This document shows, piece after piece, positions 1 through 8,319 of a stretch of DNA of 64,000 bases. This stretch comes from Rubrobacter xylanophilus (lineage in GTDB: Bacteria > Actinomycetota > Rubrobacteria > Rubrobacterales > Rubrobacteraceae): assembly GCF_007164525.1 (NCBI RefSeq), contig NZ_AP019791.1, positions 2,467,501-2,531,500 on the forward strand, written 5' to 3'. Under the pieces are notes generated by a model. The model saw only the letters and a list, made by a program, of their open reading frames with translations. It was not told the origin of the DNA and made no database searches. The position numbers and the translations under genes are program-made. The first letter of the stretch is position 1. The number at the start of each line of letters is the position of its first letter.

Positions 1-737
1 GGATGTCGCAGGAGGGTGCCCCGGAGCGCCGAGGGGATGAGCCTTATCACCTCGGCGCGGCTCACCCGGTCAGACCACACCACGTCGAACGCACCGTCGT
101 CCAGGCGGGCCTCCGGCGCGAGGCGGAACCTGGCCCCGTAGGTGGTGCCGAGCGCCACCGCCACCAGGATGGTCTCGGACTCCACCACCGTCCCGTCGTC
201 GAAGGCGAGCCGCGCCGGGTGGCACGTGAAGCCCCACAGCAGCTTCGCCACGGACCACATGTACCGCCCGGTGCCCCCCAGGTAGGCCGGTGCCTTGACC
301 ACCCCTGCGGCCACCTCGGCGTCGAAGCCGATGCCGAGCCCGTTGTCGAAGAGCTCTCCGTTGACCTCCCCGACGTCCACCTCGCGCACCTCGCCCGCGA
401 GCACCACCTCCATCGCCCGGCGCAGGTTCCCGCCGATACCGAGGGCCTTTACGTAGTCGTTGCCGCTCCCGGCCGGCAGCACCCCCATCGGACGCCCGGT
501 GCCGGCGCAGGCCCGCGCCACCTCGTGCACCGTACCGTCCCCCCCGACGGCCACCGCCGGAGCGCCCGGCGGGAGCTCACCCACGATCTGCCCCGCGTGA
601 CCCGGCCGCCGGGTCACGTGCCAGACGGCCCGCGCGCCCCGCTCCTCCAGGAAACGCGAGATCTCCGGCCTCAGCGCCGCCGCCCGGCCCCGCCCCGCCG
701 TCGGGTTGAGGATGAGATGTATCTCGGAAGGCTCCAC
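1..737 (-). CDS. Diacylglycerol kinase-family lipid kinase (partial, runs off left edge)
   Basis: About 245 codons are visible; the C-terminus lies outside the window. The protein opens with a nucleotide-binding strand (LILNPTAGRG, about residues 8-17), then GGDGTVHEVA near 65-74 and GSGNDYVKAL near 90-99, the hallmarks of the DAGK catalytic domain (DgkB/YegS/BmrU). Members of the family phosphorylate diacylglycerol or related lipids at the inner membrane face using ATP. The GTG at 737 is the best start; no strong Shine-Dalgarno precedes it. The exact lipid substrate cannot be told from sequence. Confidence 0.85.
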   Translation of the reverse strand, partial: MEPSEIHLILNPTAGRGRAAALRPEISRFLEERGARAVWHVTRRPGHAGQIVGELPPGAPAVAVGGDGTVHEVARACAGTGRPMGVLPAGSGNDYVKALGIGGNLRRAMEVVLAGEVREVDVGEVNGELFDNGLGIGFDAEVAAGVVKAPAYLGGTGRYMWSVAKLLWGFTCHPARLAFDDGTVVESETILVAVALGTTYGARFRLAPEARLDDGAFDVVWSDRVSRAEVIRLIPSALRGTLLRH

Positions 738-897
738 GGTCGCGGGAAAACTTAGCAGAATCCGGGGCCTGATGCCGGGCTGCGTAAACCTCCGCTCGAA
801 GTGTACCCCCGCCGTGGCTTTTGCGTTGGCGTTGCGTTAAAGTGGGGATTGTACACATCTTCCGCCGGACGGAGGGGCGACCAGTGGCGTGAGAGGA

Positions 898-903
898 TAC
901 AAT
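898..903 (+). promoter_or_regulatory. Candidate -10 box TACAAT just upstream of a start codon
   Basis: TACAAT lies 10 nt before the ATG at 914. Transcription would begin about 4 nt before the start codon, so the mRNA would be nearly leaderless. No close Shine-Dalgarno is present. The -35 region is weak. Confidence 0.35.
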
Positions 904-913
904 ACGCGTTTAC

Positions 914-1447
914 ATGGCGGAGGGTTGTCTGCATCTGGAGGGGCTCAGGGTTGGCGGTGCAAACGGTTACGTGTGTCCGGTATGTGGTGTGCGCTTCGAG
1001 GATCTGGAGGAGGTCCGGCGCTGGGTTCGCGAGGCCGAGCGGGCGCGGGACGAGGCTTACTCTCTTGTCGAGGGTGATGGGTTCGGGGAGATCGCGCTCC
1101 GCGAGAGCCAGCGGGAAGTCTACCGGCGGCGGAGAGTGATGTACGAGCTGGAGAACGCGGCGCGGGTGCCGTTCGTACGGCCGGAGATGGTCCTGGTGAT
1201 GTACGACGGGGACCGCGGGGTCTACGAGTGCCGGGTTTTCTACAAGGAGCCGCGGCCCGCGAACGCGATGGAGAGCTTCGCCATAGGCGCCTCGCAGGAG
1301 GAGATCCTGGAGTTCCGCTCCGACCCGAACCCCATAGTGCGCCTGCTGGCCGAGAAGGTCGAGGAGTTCCATCAGGTGCGCGGGAAGCTGGCCGGCGACG
1401 GGGCGCCGGCCCCGGAGCGGCGGGTGTTCTACTCCAGCGAGCTCTAG
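914..1447 (+). CDS. Hypothetical protein with one CxxC knuckle
   Basis: A 177-aa protein of unknown function. It has a single CPVCG knuckle near residues 21-25, then charged helical segments rich in Arg and Glu (about 30-85), and a mixed C-terminal half. One CxxC pair could be half of a zinc site completed by a second chain or by other residues, but that is speculation. No membrane segment or signal peptide is seen. Codon use matches the neighbours. The start is supported by a TACAAT box 10 nt upstream rather than by a ribosome-binding site. I do not recognise the family. Confidence 0.6.
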   Translation: MAEGCLHLEGLRVGGANGYVCPVCGVRFEDLEEVRRWVREAERARDEAYSLVEGDGFGEIALRESQREVYRRRRVMYELENAARVPFVRPEMVLVMYDGDRGVYECRVFYKEPRPANAMESFAIGASQEEILEFRSDPNPIVRLLAEKVEEFHQVRGKLAGDGAPAPERRVFYSSEL

Positions 1448-1481
1448 CAGCTCCGTGCTGGCGAGGGGCGTCCCGGGGGGC

Positions 1482-1487
1482 TAGAAT
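1482..1487 (+). promoter_or_regulatory. Candidate -10 box TAGAAT
   Basis: TAGAAT sits about 42 nt before the TTG start of the small membrane peptide at 1529. The same hexamer recurs before several genes in this window. No convincing -35 box is seen. Confidence 0.3.
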
Positions 1488-1528
1488 GTGGCCTGTAACG
1501 GACGCTGGCTGAAAGGACGGGGCCTATA

Positions 1529-1621
1529 TTGAGCGGGAGTAACTTCATAGCGATGGTCGTTATGATCCTGATACTCCTCTTCATCCTGATGAACATCGGG
1601 CCCCTGCTCTCAGCGTTCTGA
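1529..1621 (+). CDS. Small single-span membrane peptide (30 aa)
   Basis: A short reading frame begins with TTG behind the purine-rich stretch AAAGGACGGGG. It encodes MSGSNFIAMV, a run of Met, Ile, Leu and Phe, and ends in NIGPLLSAF. The whole middle is one hydrophobic helix with no charged residue. The stop codon overlaps the 3' end of convergent thpR by 12 nt. Small single-span peptides of this kind often modulate membrane complexes, but no partner is evident. It is called on the ribosome-binding site and composition alone and could be spurious. Confidence 0.45.
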   Translation: MSGSNFIAMVVMILILLFILMNIGPLLSAF

Positions 1622-2152
1622 GAAGGGGTGCTCCAGGAGGCTCTCGTAGTACACGCCCGAGGGACCCTGGGCGCTCCTCATCAGGTGTAGCGCTCCGGCG
1701 GTGAAGCCTGGGATCTCGCGGTCCGGCTCCACGGTCTCCAGTCGCGTCGGACGCCCGCGGGCGCGGCCGAGGGTGAGATGAGCCCGGAAGGGGCGGCGTT
1801 CGCGCTCGAAGCCCAGAGGGGAGAGCGCCTCCTCCACCGCCGCGGCCAGCTCCTCCAGGCGTTCGGAGCCCTCCCCGATTCCGGCCCAGAGGACGCGCGC
1901 CCTCTCCGGGGAGGGGAAGGCACCGAAGCCCTCGGGCTCGATGCGGAAGGGGTGCTCCAGGCGGGCGACCTCCGAGAGAGCGGCGGACATCCGGGGGATA
2001 AGGTCCTCCGGGACCTCGCCGAGGAACTTCAGGGTCAGGTGGATGTTCTCCGGGCGCACCCAGCGCACCCCGATCACCGGCAGGGAGCGGGCCGCGCGGG
2101 AGAGGGCCTCCCGGACCTCCCGCGGGGGGAGGATCGCTACGAAGGCCCGCAT
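1610..2152 (-). CDS. thpR: RNA 2',3'-cyclic phosphodiesterase (LigT/ThpR)
   Basis: This 180-aa protein has the two HxTx motifs of the 2H phosphoesterase superfamily: HLTL at about 38-41 and HLTL at about 125-128. Enzymes of this family open 2',3'-cyclic phosphates on RNA ends to 2'-phosphates and also show 2'-5' RNA ligase activity in vitro. Length and motif spacing are standard for ThpR. Its start overlaps the end of larB by 16 nt, so the two are probably co-transcribed, though no functional link is known. Confidence 0.9.
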   Translation of the reverse strand: MRAFVAILPPREVREALSRAARSLPVIGVRWVRPENIHLTLKFLGEVPEDLIPRMSAALSEVARLEHPFRIEPEGFGAFPSPERARVLWAGIGEGSERLEELAAAVEEALSPLGFERERRPFRAHLTLGRARGRPTRLETVEPDREIPGFTAGALHLMRSAQGPSGVYYESLLEHPFSER

Positions 2153-2913
2153 CTTGCCCGGCGGGTGGCGCGGTTGGCGATCAAGGCGGCCGTGGCTCCC
2201 GCGCCCACTCCGTTGTCCACGTTCACCACCGCGAGCCCCGGCGAGCAGGTCTGGAGCATCCCCAGGATCGCCGCCGACCCGTCGCCGCCGAGGCCGTAGC
2301 CGGCGGAGGTCGGGAGCCCTATGACCGGGACGTCCACCAGTGCGGAGACCACCGTGGGGAGTGCGCCCTCCATGCCGGCGGCGACGATCAGGCAGTCGGG
2401 GTCGAAGGAGCGCAGCTCCTGCAGCGGCTGCTCCAGCCGGTGCAGCCCCGCCACCCCCACGTCGTAGAAGCTCCGGGTCTCGGCGCCCATCTCCCGGGCC
2501 ACCGCCACGGCCTCCTCCAGGACCGGGATGTCCGAGGTGCCCGCGCAGATCGCCCCGATCCGCGCCCCCGTCGGCTCGGGCTCGCCGGAGCCCGCGACCA
2601 GCGCCCTCCCCGAGCGCCGCACCGGGGTGTCGGGGAGGGCCGCCCGGAGCGCCGCCTCGTGCTCCCCGGAGGCGGCGCTCACGATCACCCGCCGCCCCGG
2701 CTCCACGAGGGCCGCACAGATCTTCGCAACCTGCTCCGGGGTCTTCGCCCCCGCGTAGACCACCTCCGGCACCCCCTTGCGGATCGCGCGACTCGTATCG
2801 AGCACCGCCAGGCCGTCCAGATAGCGCACCTCGCCGCTCTGCAGGAGATCCTCTGCCCTCTCCGGGGGGATCGTCCCCTGCGCCACCGCGTCAAGTATCT
2901 CTCTCAGCCGCAT
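2137..2913 (-). CDS. larB: Nickel-pincer cofactor biosynthesis protein LarB
   Basis: The protein (258 aa from the ATG at 2913) starts MRLREILDAV, as LarB/PurE-like proteins do. Its C-terminal PurE-like half carries the strand-turn patterns TSDIPVLEEA, VAAGMEGALP and GLPTSAGYG. LarB carboxylates nicotinic acid adenine dinucleotide and cleaves the product to give pyridinium-3,5-biscarboxylic acid mononucleotide, the first step to the LarA nickel-pincer cofactor. A GTG at 2982 would add 23 residues; the family's usual N-terminus and GAAGAGG just upstream favour 2913. LarE and LarC are not in the window. Two LarA-like proteins occur at 22.6-23.9 and 33.4-34.7 kb. Confidence 0.88.
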   Translation of the reverse strand: MRLREILDAVAQGTIPPERAEDLLQSGEVRYLDGLAVLDTSRAIRKGVPEVVYAGAKTPEQVAKICAALVEPGRRVIVSAASGEHEAALRAALPDTPVRRSGRALVAGSGEPEPTGARIGAICAGTSDIPVLEEAVAVAREMGAETRSFYDVGVAGLHRLEQPLQELRSFDPDCLIVAAGMEGALPTVVSALVDVPVIGLPTSAGYGLGGDGSAAILGMLQTCSPGLAVVNVDNGVGAGATAALIANRATRRARCGPS

Positions 2914-3008
2914 GTCCTCTTCACTCGGAAGGTAGCTTTCGTCAGCCAGCGGGTAGAATCTTACACGTTCGTGCTCACACACAGACAGAGAAAGGCTTTC
3001 AAGACACC

Positions 3009-4022
3009 TTGACCATCGTAGAGCTCGTACTCTCGCTCGGCGCCATACTGCTCGCCGCCTTCCTCTTCACCAACGCCGTCGAGATCCTGGGCGAACGGCT
3101 CGACCTGGGGCAGGGGGCGGTGGGCAGCGTGCTCGCCGCCGTGGGCACCGCCCTGCCGGAGACCATGATCCCCATCGTCGCCATCCTCGGCGCCCTCATC
3201 CTCGGCAACGATCCCCAGACCGCCGGGGAGATCGGGGTCGGCGCGATCCTCGGGGCCCCCTTCCTGCTCGCCACCCTCGCCATGTGCGTCATAGGGGCCT
3301 CGGCGCTCCTTTTCCGGGGGCGGAGGGAGAGCGGTGTCCACCTCGCCATCGACGAGGGGGTGGTGGCCCGGGACATCCGCTTCTTCCTCGTCTTCTACGC
3401 CGTGGCCGCGGCCGCCGGGATCATCGCCCTGCCCTTCTACCTGAAGGCGGCGGTCGGGGTAGTGTTGCTCCTGGCCTACGCCCACTACGTACGGCGGACG
3501 CTCGCCTCCGGCGGGGCCGAGCTCGAGGAGATACCGGAGCGGCTCATCCTCTGGCGCTTCAGCTCGCAGCCGCCGACCTGGGCCGCCGCCGGCCAGCTGC
3601 TCGGGGCGCTCGCGGTCATGATCGCCGGGGCCGAGTTCTTCGTGGACGCCGTGGAGCACGCCTCGCGGGAGCTCGGGATCCCGGCCGGCCTCATCTCGCT
3701 CGTGCTCGCCCCGCTGGCCACCGAGCTGCCCGAGAAGTTCAACTCCGTCATCTGGCTCAGGGAGAACAAGGACACTCTGGCCTTCGGGAACGTCAGCGGG
3801 GCGATGGTCTTCCAGAGCACCGTGCCGGTGACCCTGGGTATCCTGTTCACGCCGTGGGATCTGAAGTTCCTCGATCTTTTCTCCGTGGGGCTCGCGCTGG
3901 CCTCGGGGCTCGTGCTGTTTCTGATGCTGCGGGGCAAGCGGCGCGTGCGGGCTGAGGTGCTGCTCGGCGGCGGGTTGATGTACGCGGCCTTTGTCGTTGC
4001 GGCGGTCGTCGTGGTCCTGTAG
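3009..4022 (+). CDS. Sodium/calcium antiporter family membrane protein
   Basis: About 337 aa from the TTG at 3009. It is a pseudo-symmetric membrane protein with two alpha-repeat signatures, GTALPETMIP near residues 46-55 and ATELPEKFNS in the second half, both matching the Na/Ca-exchanger superfamily. Around ten membrane segments are visible in two halves joined by a polar loop. The family exchanges Na or H for Ca or other cations across the cytoplasmic membrane. The open frame extends far upstream, but that part is Pro/Arg-rich noise antisense to larB. It is divergent from larB. Confidence 0.85.
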   Translation: MTIVELVLSLGAILLAAFLFTNAVEILGERLDLGQGAVGSVLAAVGTALPETMIPIVAILGALILGNDPQTAGEIGVGAILGAPFLLATLAMCVIGASALLFRGRRESGVHLAIDEGVVARDIRFFLVFYAVAAAAGIIALPFYLKAAVGVVLLLAYAHYVRRTLASGGAELEEIPERLILWRFSSQPPTWAAAGQLLGALAVMIAGAEFFVDAVEHASRELGIPAGLISLVLAPLATELPEKFNSVIWLRENKDTLAFGNVSGAMVFQSTVPVTLGILFTPWDLKFLDLFSVGLALASGLVLFLMLRGKRRVRAEVLLGGGLMYAAFVVAAVVVVL

Positions 4023-4114
4023 GGAATGTGCGCCGTCCGGCGCTCCACCTGATAAGATACCGACGTCGTCCGGAGGGTTCTTGCTGGTCGGGTAGGCTCT
4101 AGAAGGCGGTGTAG

Positions 4115-4816
4115 ATGGATTTTTTGAGCGGAGAGCTCGCGGCCCGTTTTCTCGGGGTGCTCATGATAGACCTCATCCTCTCCGGCGACAACGCGGTGGT
4201 GATCGCGCTGGCCGTGCGCCAGCTGCACGGCAAGACCCGCAAGCGGGCGATCTTCTGGGGTGCCTTCGGCGCGGTGGCGCTCCGCCTGATCTTCGCCGCC
4301 GTCATCACCTACCTGCTCAGGATACCGCTGTTGCAGGCCATCGGGGCGGTGCTGTTGGTGTGGATCGCCTGGAAGCTCCTCTTCCAGGATCACGGGGAGC
4401 CGGAGGAGGACGTGGAGGCCGCGGGGAACATCTGGGAGGCCATAAGGATCATCATCGCGGCCGACGCGATCATGTCGCTGGACAACGTGGTGGCGCTGGT
4501 CGGGGTCTCCGGGGGCAACCTGTGGCTCTTGGTCTTCGGGCTCGCGCTGACCATCCCGCTCATCGTGTGGGGCAGCACCATCCTCTCGGCGCTGATGGAC
4601 CGCCTGCCGTGGCTGGTGTACGTGGGGTCGGGGGTTCTGATCTACGTCGCCGTCGAGATGTTCTTCAAGGACCGCGTGATCCACGACTGGCTCGGGGGCT
4701 CGCTGGAGGGGATAGAGTGGATGATCGGGGTGGCCGCGGCGATCGTCTTCATGCTCTTCGGCTGGTGGTACGCCCGCCGGGTCCGGCGGCGGGAGACGGC
4801 CCCGCGGGTCAGGTGA
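4115..4816 (+). CDS. TerC/YjbE-family integral membrane protein
   Basis: This 233-aa protein has the paired TerC motifs SGDNAVVIAL (Asp about 25) and SLDNVVALVG (Asp about 123), each inside a membrane helix, and about seven membrane segments overall. TerC/YjbE/Alx proteins have been linked to Mn efflux and to metalation of exported enzymes. The start is preceded by AAGGCGG. It follows the Na/Ca antiporter by 92 nt and could be read with it. The substrate is not decided by sequence; Mn is the best guess from family knowledge. Confidence 0.88.
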   Translation: MDFLSGELAARFLGVLMIDLILSGDNAVVIALAVRQLHGKTRKRAIFWGAFGAVALRLIFAAVITYLLRIPLLQAIGAVLLVWIAWKLLFQDHGEPEEDVEAAGNIWEAIRIIIAADAIMSLDNVVALVGVSGGNLWLLVFGLALTIPLIVWGSTILSALMDRLPWLVYVGSGVLIYVAVEMFFKDRVIHDWLGGSLEGIEWMIGVAAAIVFMLFGWWYARRVRRRETAPRVR

Positions 4817-5042
4817 CCTCCCGGGCCCCGGCGGAGGGATCTACCCCGTAGCCCGCCCGGCGCGCGGCCTCCTCTATTCTCTCGAGCTCCTCCCCGCCCC
4901 CCTCGTAGGAGACGGCGACGAGGCCGCGCTCCCGGTCCACGTTGACCAGCCTCACGAACTCCAGCCGCCGCAGCGCGCGCTCCAGCCGCTCTTCGCCGCC
5001 TTCCCGTCCGGGCTCCTTCAGGGCGAGCGTCACGTCCGGCAC
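4809..5042 (-). CDS. Small HMA-fold-like protein without CxxC
   Basis: A 77-aa protein with the beta-alpha-beta-beta-alpha-beta rhythm of heavy-metal-associated domains: an N-terminal strand, a helix ending RRLEFVRLVN, a strand pair VDRERGLVAVSY, and a final helix LERIEEAARRAGY. The metal-binding CxxC of true HMA chaperones is absent, so metal binding is unlikely. It ends 8 nt inside the convergent terC-like gene and lies 5 nt after htrA, with which it is probably transcribed. A regulatory or partner-binding role is possible but unproven. Confidence 0.6.
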   Translation of the reverse strand: MPDVTLALKEPGREGGEERLERALRRLEFVRLVNVDRERGLVAVSYEGGGEELERIEEAARRAGYGVDPSAGAREVT

Positions 5043-5047
5043 GCGGG

Positions 5048-6010
5048 CTACTCCTCCCGGTACTCCCGGGGCCGGATGCTCAGCGAGAGCTCCTTCCCGC
5101 GGCGCAGCACCCGGATCTGGACGTCACTCCCGATCACCGACCCGTCCAGCAGGCTCAGCAGGTCGTCCGTGTTGCGCACGGGGTGGTCCTCGAAGCCCAC
5201 GATCACGTCTCCGGGCCTGAGCCCGGCCCGCTCGGCCGGGCTGTTCGTGGCTACGCTCTCCACCCGGGCGCCGCCGCCCGCTCCGGCGGGCTGGCTCTGC
5301 ACCATCACCCCCAGGTAGGCCCTGAGCACCCGGCCCTCGGTGACCAGCGAGAAGACCACCCGCCGGAAGGCGGCCGAGACCGGGATGGCGAAGCCGATCC
5401 CCTGGGCGCCCCCGATGATCGCCGTGTTGATCCCGACCACCCTCCCGTTCGCGTCGGCCAGCGGTCCGCCGGAGTTGCCGGGGTTGATCGCGGCGTCGGT
5501 CTGGATCACGTTCTCGATCAGGCGCCGGCCCTCCCCCCGCAGGGTGCGCCCGAGCGCGCTCACCACCCCGGCGGTCACCGTGCTCTGGAAGCCCAGAGGA
5601 CTCCCGATGGCCACCACGAGCTGGCCGACCACGAGGTTGTCGGCGTCGCCCAGCTCGGCGACCACGGGCTCCTCCTCGGGAGAGAAGCGGACCACGGCCA
5701 GGTCGCTCGGGGGGTCGAAGCCCAGTACCTCGGCCGGGGCCGTCCCGCCGCCGGACTGGACGACCGAGAGCTCCTCCGCCCTCCCCCGCGCGCGGAGGCC
5801 CTGCACCACGTGGCTGTTCGTGACTGCGGTGGCCGCCCCCTCATCCAACCCCAGGATCACACCGCTCCCCCCACCCCGGCCGCCGGGCACCCCGAGCGCT
5901 ACGACGGCTGGCTCGAGCTTTCTGGCCACCTCCCGGACGGTGCGGGAATAGGGGTCGAGCTCGGCGGGTTCCACCCGCGAGCTCGCCGACAGGTTCTCGA
6001 AGATCTTCAT
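5048..6010 (-). CDS. HtrA/Deg-family trypsin-like serine protease with PDZ domain
   Basis: This 320-aa protein has the S1C catalytic triad: His about 67 in TNSHVV, Asp about 103 in SDLAVVRF, and Ser about 180 in GNSGGPL. A C-terminal PDZ domain follows (about 230-315, with GLRPGDVIVGF). HtrA proteases degrade or refold misfolded proteins. Unusually, no signal peptide or membrane anchor is visible at the N-terminus, so it may be cytoplasmic or exported by another route. The ATG at 6010 lies 7 nt after a TAGAAA box, which suggests a leaderless mRNA. It is divergent from murT. Confidence 0.9.
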   Translation of the reverse strand: MKIFENLSASSRVEPAELDPYSRTVREVARKLEPAVVALGVPGGRGGGSGVILGLDEGAATAVTNSHVVQGLRARGRAEELSVVQSGGGTAPAEVLGFDPPSDLAVVRFSPEEEPVVAELGDADNLVVGQLVVAIGSPLGFQSTVTAGVVSALGRTLRGEGRRLIENVIQTDAAINPGNSGGPLADANGRVVGINTAIIGGAQGIGFAIPVSAAFRRVVFSLVTEGRVLRAYLGVMVQSQPAGAGGGARVESVATNSPAERAGLRPGDVIVGFEDHPVRNTDDLLSLLDGSVIGSDVQIRVLRRGKELSLSIRPREYREE

Positions 6011-6016
6011 GCAGAA

Positions 6017-6022
6017 TTTCTA
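6017..6022 (-). promoter_or_regulatory. Candidate -10 box TAGAAA for a leaderless htrA transcript
   Basis: Read on the minus strand, TCGACG-N18-TAGAAA is followed by 6 nt and then the ATG at 6010. The expected start of transcription coincides with the A of the start codon, and no Shine-Dalgarno is present. Confidence 0.4.
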
Positions 6023-6141
6023 CCGCATCCACGGGGACGACGTCGACCCGGTTCTGTCCCCTTCGGAGGACCGATCGGACACGCGGGCGGTTGGCGCGAG
6101 CGGGAAGCGAACGAAGCGGCCGGCAGAGGCTCCGCCGCGTA

Positions 6142-6147
6142 TATAAT
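6142..6147 (+). promoter_or_regulatory. Consensus -10 box TATAAT for a leaderless murT transcript
   Basis: A perfect TATAAT ends 7 nt before the murT ATG at 6155. Transcription should start at or next to the A of the start codon. There is no Shine-Dalgarno in the gap and no clear -35 box. Confidence 0.55.
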
Positions 6148-6154
6148 CCCCCGC

Positions 6155-7573
6155 ATGGTGCTGCTGCGGGACGCAAGGCTCTCCGGCGCGATAGCGGCGG
6201 CCCGGGCGGCCCGGGTCGCGAGCCGGCTGCTGCGAGCCGGGGGCGGCTCCACCGTTCCCGGCGTGGTCGCGAGGAGGGTCGACCCGTACGTCCTGCAGGC
6301 CCTCTCCGAGCGGCTGCCGCGTGGAGCGGTGGCCGTGACCGGGACCAACGGCAAGACCACCACCGCCCGGATGGCGGGCGCCATCCTGCGCGCGGCCGGC
6401 GTCCGCACGGTCAGCAACTTCACCGGGGCGAACCTGGTGACCGGGGTCACCGCGGCGCTCGTCGCGGACTCGGACCTCGCCGGCAGGCCCGCCGCGGAGA
6501 TGGGGCTCTTCGAGGTGGACGAGGCGAGCGTCCCGAGGGTGGCGTCCGAAACGAGGCTGCGCCTGCTCGCCGTCCTGAACCTCTTCCGGGACCAGCTCGA
6601 CCGCTACGGGGAGCTGACCCACACCGCCAAGGTGATAGCCTCCGCCTTCGGGCACCTGCCGCCCGGGGCGGCGGTGCTCCTGAACGCCGACGACCCGCTG
6701 GTGGCGAGCCTCGGGCGCTCGGCCGCGCGCCCGCTCTACTACGGGGTGGACGAGCCGGCCCTCGACACCGGGCGCCTGCAGCACGTGGCGGACTCCAAGG
6801 ACTGCCCCCTCTGCGGGGCTCCGCTCTCCTACTCGGCGGTGTATATGGGACACGTCGGGGTCTACCGGTGCGGCCGCTGCGGCTTCGGGCGGCCGGAGCC
6901 GGCCTACCGGGCGCGCCGGGTGCGCCTGCAGGGGGCCCGCGGCACCACGTTCGTCCTCTCCGGCCCGGCGGGGGAGAGGGAAGTACGCCTGCAGCTCCCC
7001 GGCCTCTACAACGTGTACAACGCGCTGGCCGCCGCCGCGGTCGCTGGGGAAGCCGGCGCCGGGATGGAGCACGTCGTCCGGGGGCTCGAGGGCTTCGGGG
7101 GCGCCTTCGGGCGGGTCGAGAGGGTTCGGGCCGGGGACAGGGAGGTCTTCCTGCTGCTCATAAAGAACCCCGTGGGGTTCAACGAGATCCTGCGCACCTT
7201 CATCGCCGGGGGCGACGCCCGGCACGTGCTCATCGTCATAAACGACAAGGATGCCGACGGCCGGGACGTCTCCTGGCTGTGGGACGTGGATCTCGAGATG
7301 CTCGCCGCGGCCCGCGACCGGGGACTGCTCTCGGAGATGCAGCCGATCATGGCCGGCGGCCTCCGGGCAGAGGACATGGCCGTGCGGCTGAAGTATGCCG
7401 GGCTGCCGGTGGGCGAGGTCGTCCCGGGCTGCGACCAGGCTCTGCGCCGGGCTCTGAACACGACCCCGCCCGGGGAGACCCTGTACGTGCTCCCGACCTA
7501 CACCGCCATGCTGGAGATCCGGCGCGCCTTGAGCGAGATGGGATACACCCACCCCTTCTGGGAGGACCGTTGA
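6155..7573 (+). CDS. murT: Lipid II isoglutaminyl synthase, MurT subunit
   Basis: This 472-aa Mur-ligase-like protein has the P-loop TGTNGKTT (about 62-69). A four-cysteine zinc ribbon (Cys 217, 220, 239, 242) is inserted in the central domain, and the C-terminal domain carries DKDADGRD (about 364-371), matching the catalytic-Asp region of Staphylococcus MurT. With GatD it amidates the alpha-carboxylate of D-Glu in lipid II to D-isoglutamine in the cytoplasm, using ATP and glutamine. gatD overlaps it by 4 nt. The start is set by the consensus -10 box just upstream. Confidence 0.95.
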   Translation: MVLLRDARLSGAIAAARAARVASRLLRAGGGSTVPGVVARRVDPYVLQALSERLPRGAVAVTGTNGKTTTARMAGAILRAAGVRTVSNFTGANLVTGVTAALVADSDLAGRPAAEMGLFEVDEASVPRVASETRLRLLAVLNLFRDQLDRYGELTHTAKVIASAFGHLPPGAAVLLNADDPLVASLGRSAARPLYYGVDEPALDTGRLQHVADSKDCPLCGAPLSYSAVYMGHVGVYRCGRCGFGRPEPAYRARRVRLQGARGTTFVLSGPAGEREVRLQLPGLYNVYNALAAAAVAGEAGAGMEHVVRGLEGFGGAFGRVERVRAGDREVFLLLIKNPVGFNEILRTFIAGGDARHVLIVINDKDADGRDVSWLWDVDLEMLAAARDRGLLSEMQPIMAGGLRAEDMAVRLKYAGLPVGEVVPGCDQALRRALNTTPPGETLYVLPTYTAMLEIRRALSEMGYTHPFWEDR

Positions 7574-8319
7574 AGCTCACCATCCACCACCTCTACGCCG
7601 ACATGATGAACCTCTACGGGGACCGGGGGAACGTGCTCTCCATAAAGAAGCGCTGCGAGTGGCGCGGCATCCCCGTGGAGGTCGTGGACGTGGGGGTGGG
7701 GGAGCCCATCCGCCCCACCGGCTGCGACGTCTTCCTCTTCGGCGGCGGTCAGGACAGGGAGCAGGCACTCCTGGCCGGGGATCTGGCCGGGAAAAAGGGC
7801 GCTGAGCTCAGGGCCATCGTGGAGGACGGCGGGGTGGTCCTGGGGGTGTGCGGCGGCTACCAGCTGATGGGACACAGCTACGAGACCCCGGAGGGAGAGA
7901 AGCTGCCGGGCATCGGCGTCTTCGATTTGCACACCGAGCCCCGCAGGCCCGGGGAGGAGCGCCTGATCGGGAACGTCCTCGTCCGGGTGGAGCTCGGGGG
8001 CGAGAGCCGCGAGCTCGTCGGCTTCGAGAACCACGGCGGGCGCACCTACCTGGGGGACGTGGAGCCTTTGGGGACCGTGCTGTACGGGCACGGCAACAAC
8101 GGCAGGGACGGCACCGAGGGCGCCCGGCGCCTCAATGCCTACGGCACCTACCTGCACGGCTCGCTCCTGCCCAAGAACCCCTGGTTCACCGACCACCTCA
8201 TCCTGAGCGCGCTGCGGAGGGTCGACGATTCCTTCGAGCTCGAGCCGCTGGACGACACGCTCGAGAGGCGGGCCTTCGAGGCGATGGCCTCCCGCCTCCG
8301 CGGCAGGGGGGGCTCCTAG
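7570..8319 (+). CDS. gatD: Lipid II isoglutaminyl synthase, GatD glutaminase subunit
   Basis: A 249-aa class I glutamine amidotransferase-like protein. The nucleophile is Cys 94 in GVCGGYQ, and His 196 in YLHGSLL is the likely partner; the Cys position is the same as in Staphylococcus GatD. It hydrolyses glutamine and hands ammonia to MurT for lipid II amidation. The TTG at 7570 overlaps the murT stop and is preceded by GGGAGG, so translation is probably coupled. The matched pair makes the assignment firm. Confidence 0.95.
   Translation: MKLTIHHLYADMMNLYGDRGNVLSIKKRCEWRGIPVEVVDVGVGEPIRPTGCDVFLFGGGQDREQALLAGDLAGKKGAELRAIVEDGGVVLGVCGGYQLMGHSYETPEGEKLPGIGVFDLHTEPRRPGEERLIGNVLVRVELGGESRELVGFENHGGRTYLGDVEPLGTVLYGHGNNGRDGTEGARRLNAYGTYLHGSLLPKNPWFTDHLILSALRRVDDSFELEPLDDTLERRAFEAMASRLRGRGGS

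Noticed and set aside
914-1447. Zinc-ribbon protein based on CPVCG.
   Set aside because: Only one CxxC knuckle is present; a complete zinc site is not supported.
2340-3008. Upstream extension of the Na/Ca antiporter reading frame.
   Set aside because: The extra residues are Pro/Arg/Ser-rich noise antisense to larB; the membrane protein begins at the TTG at 3009.
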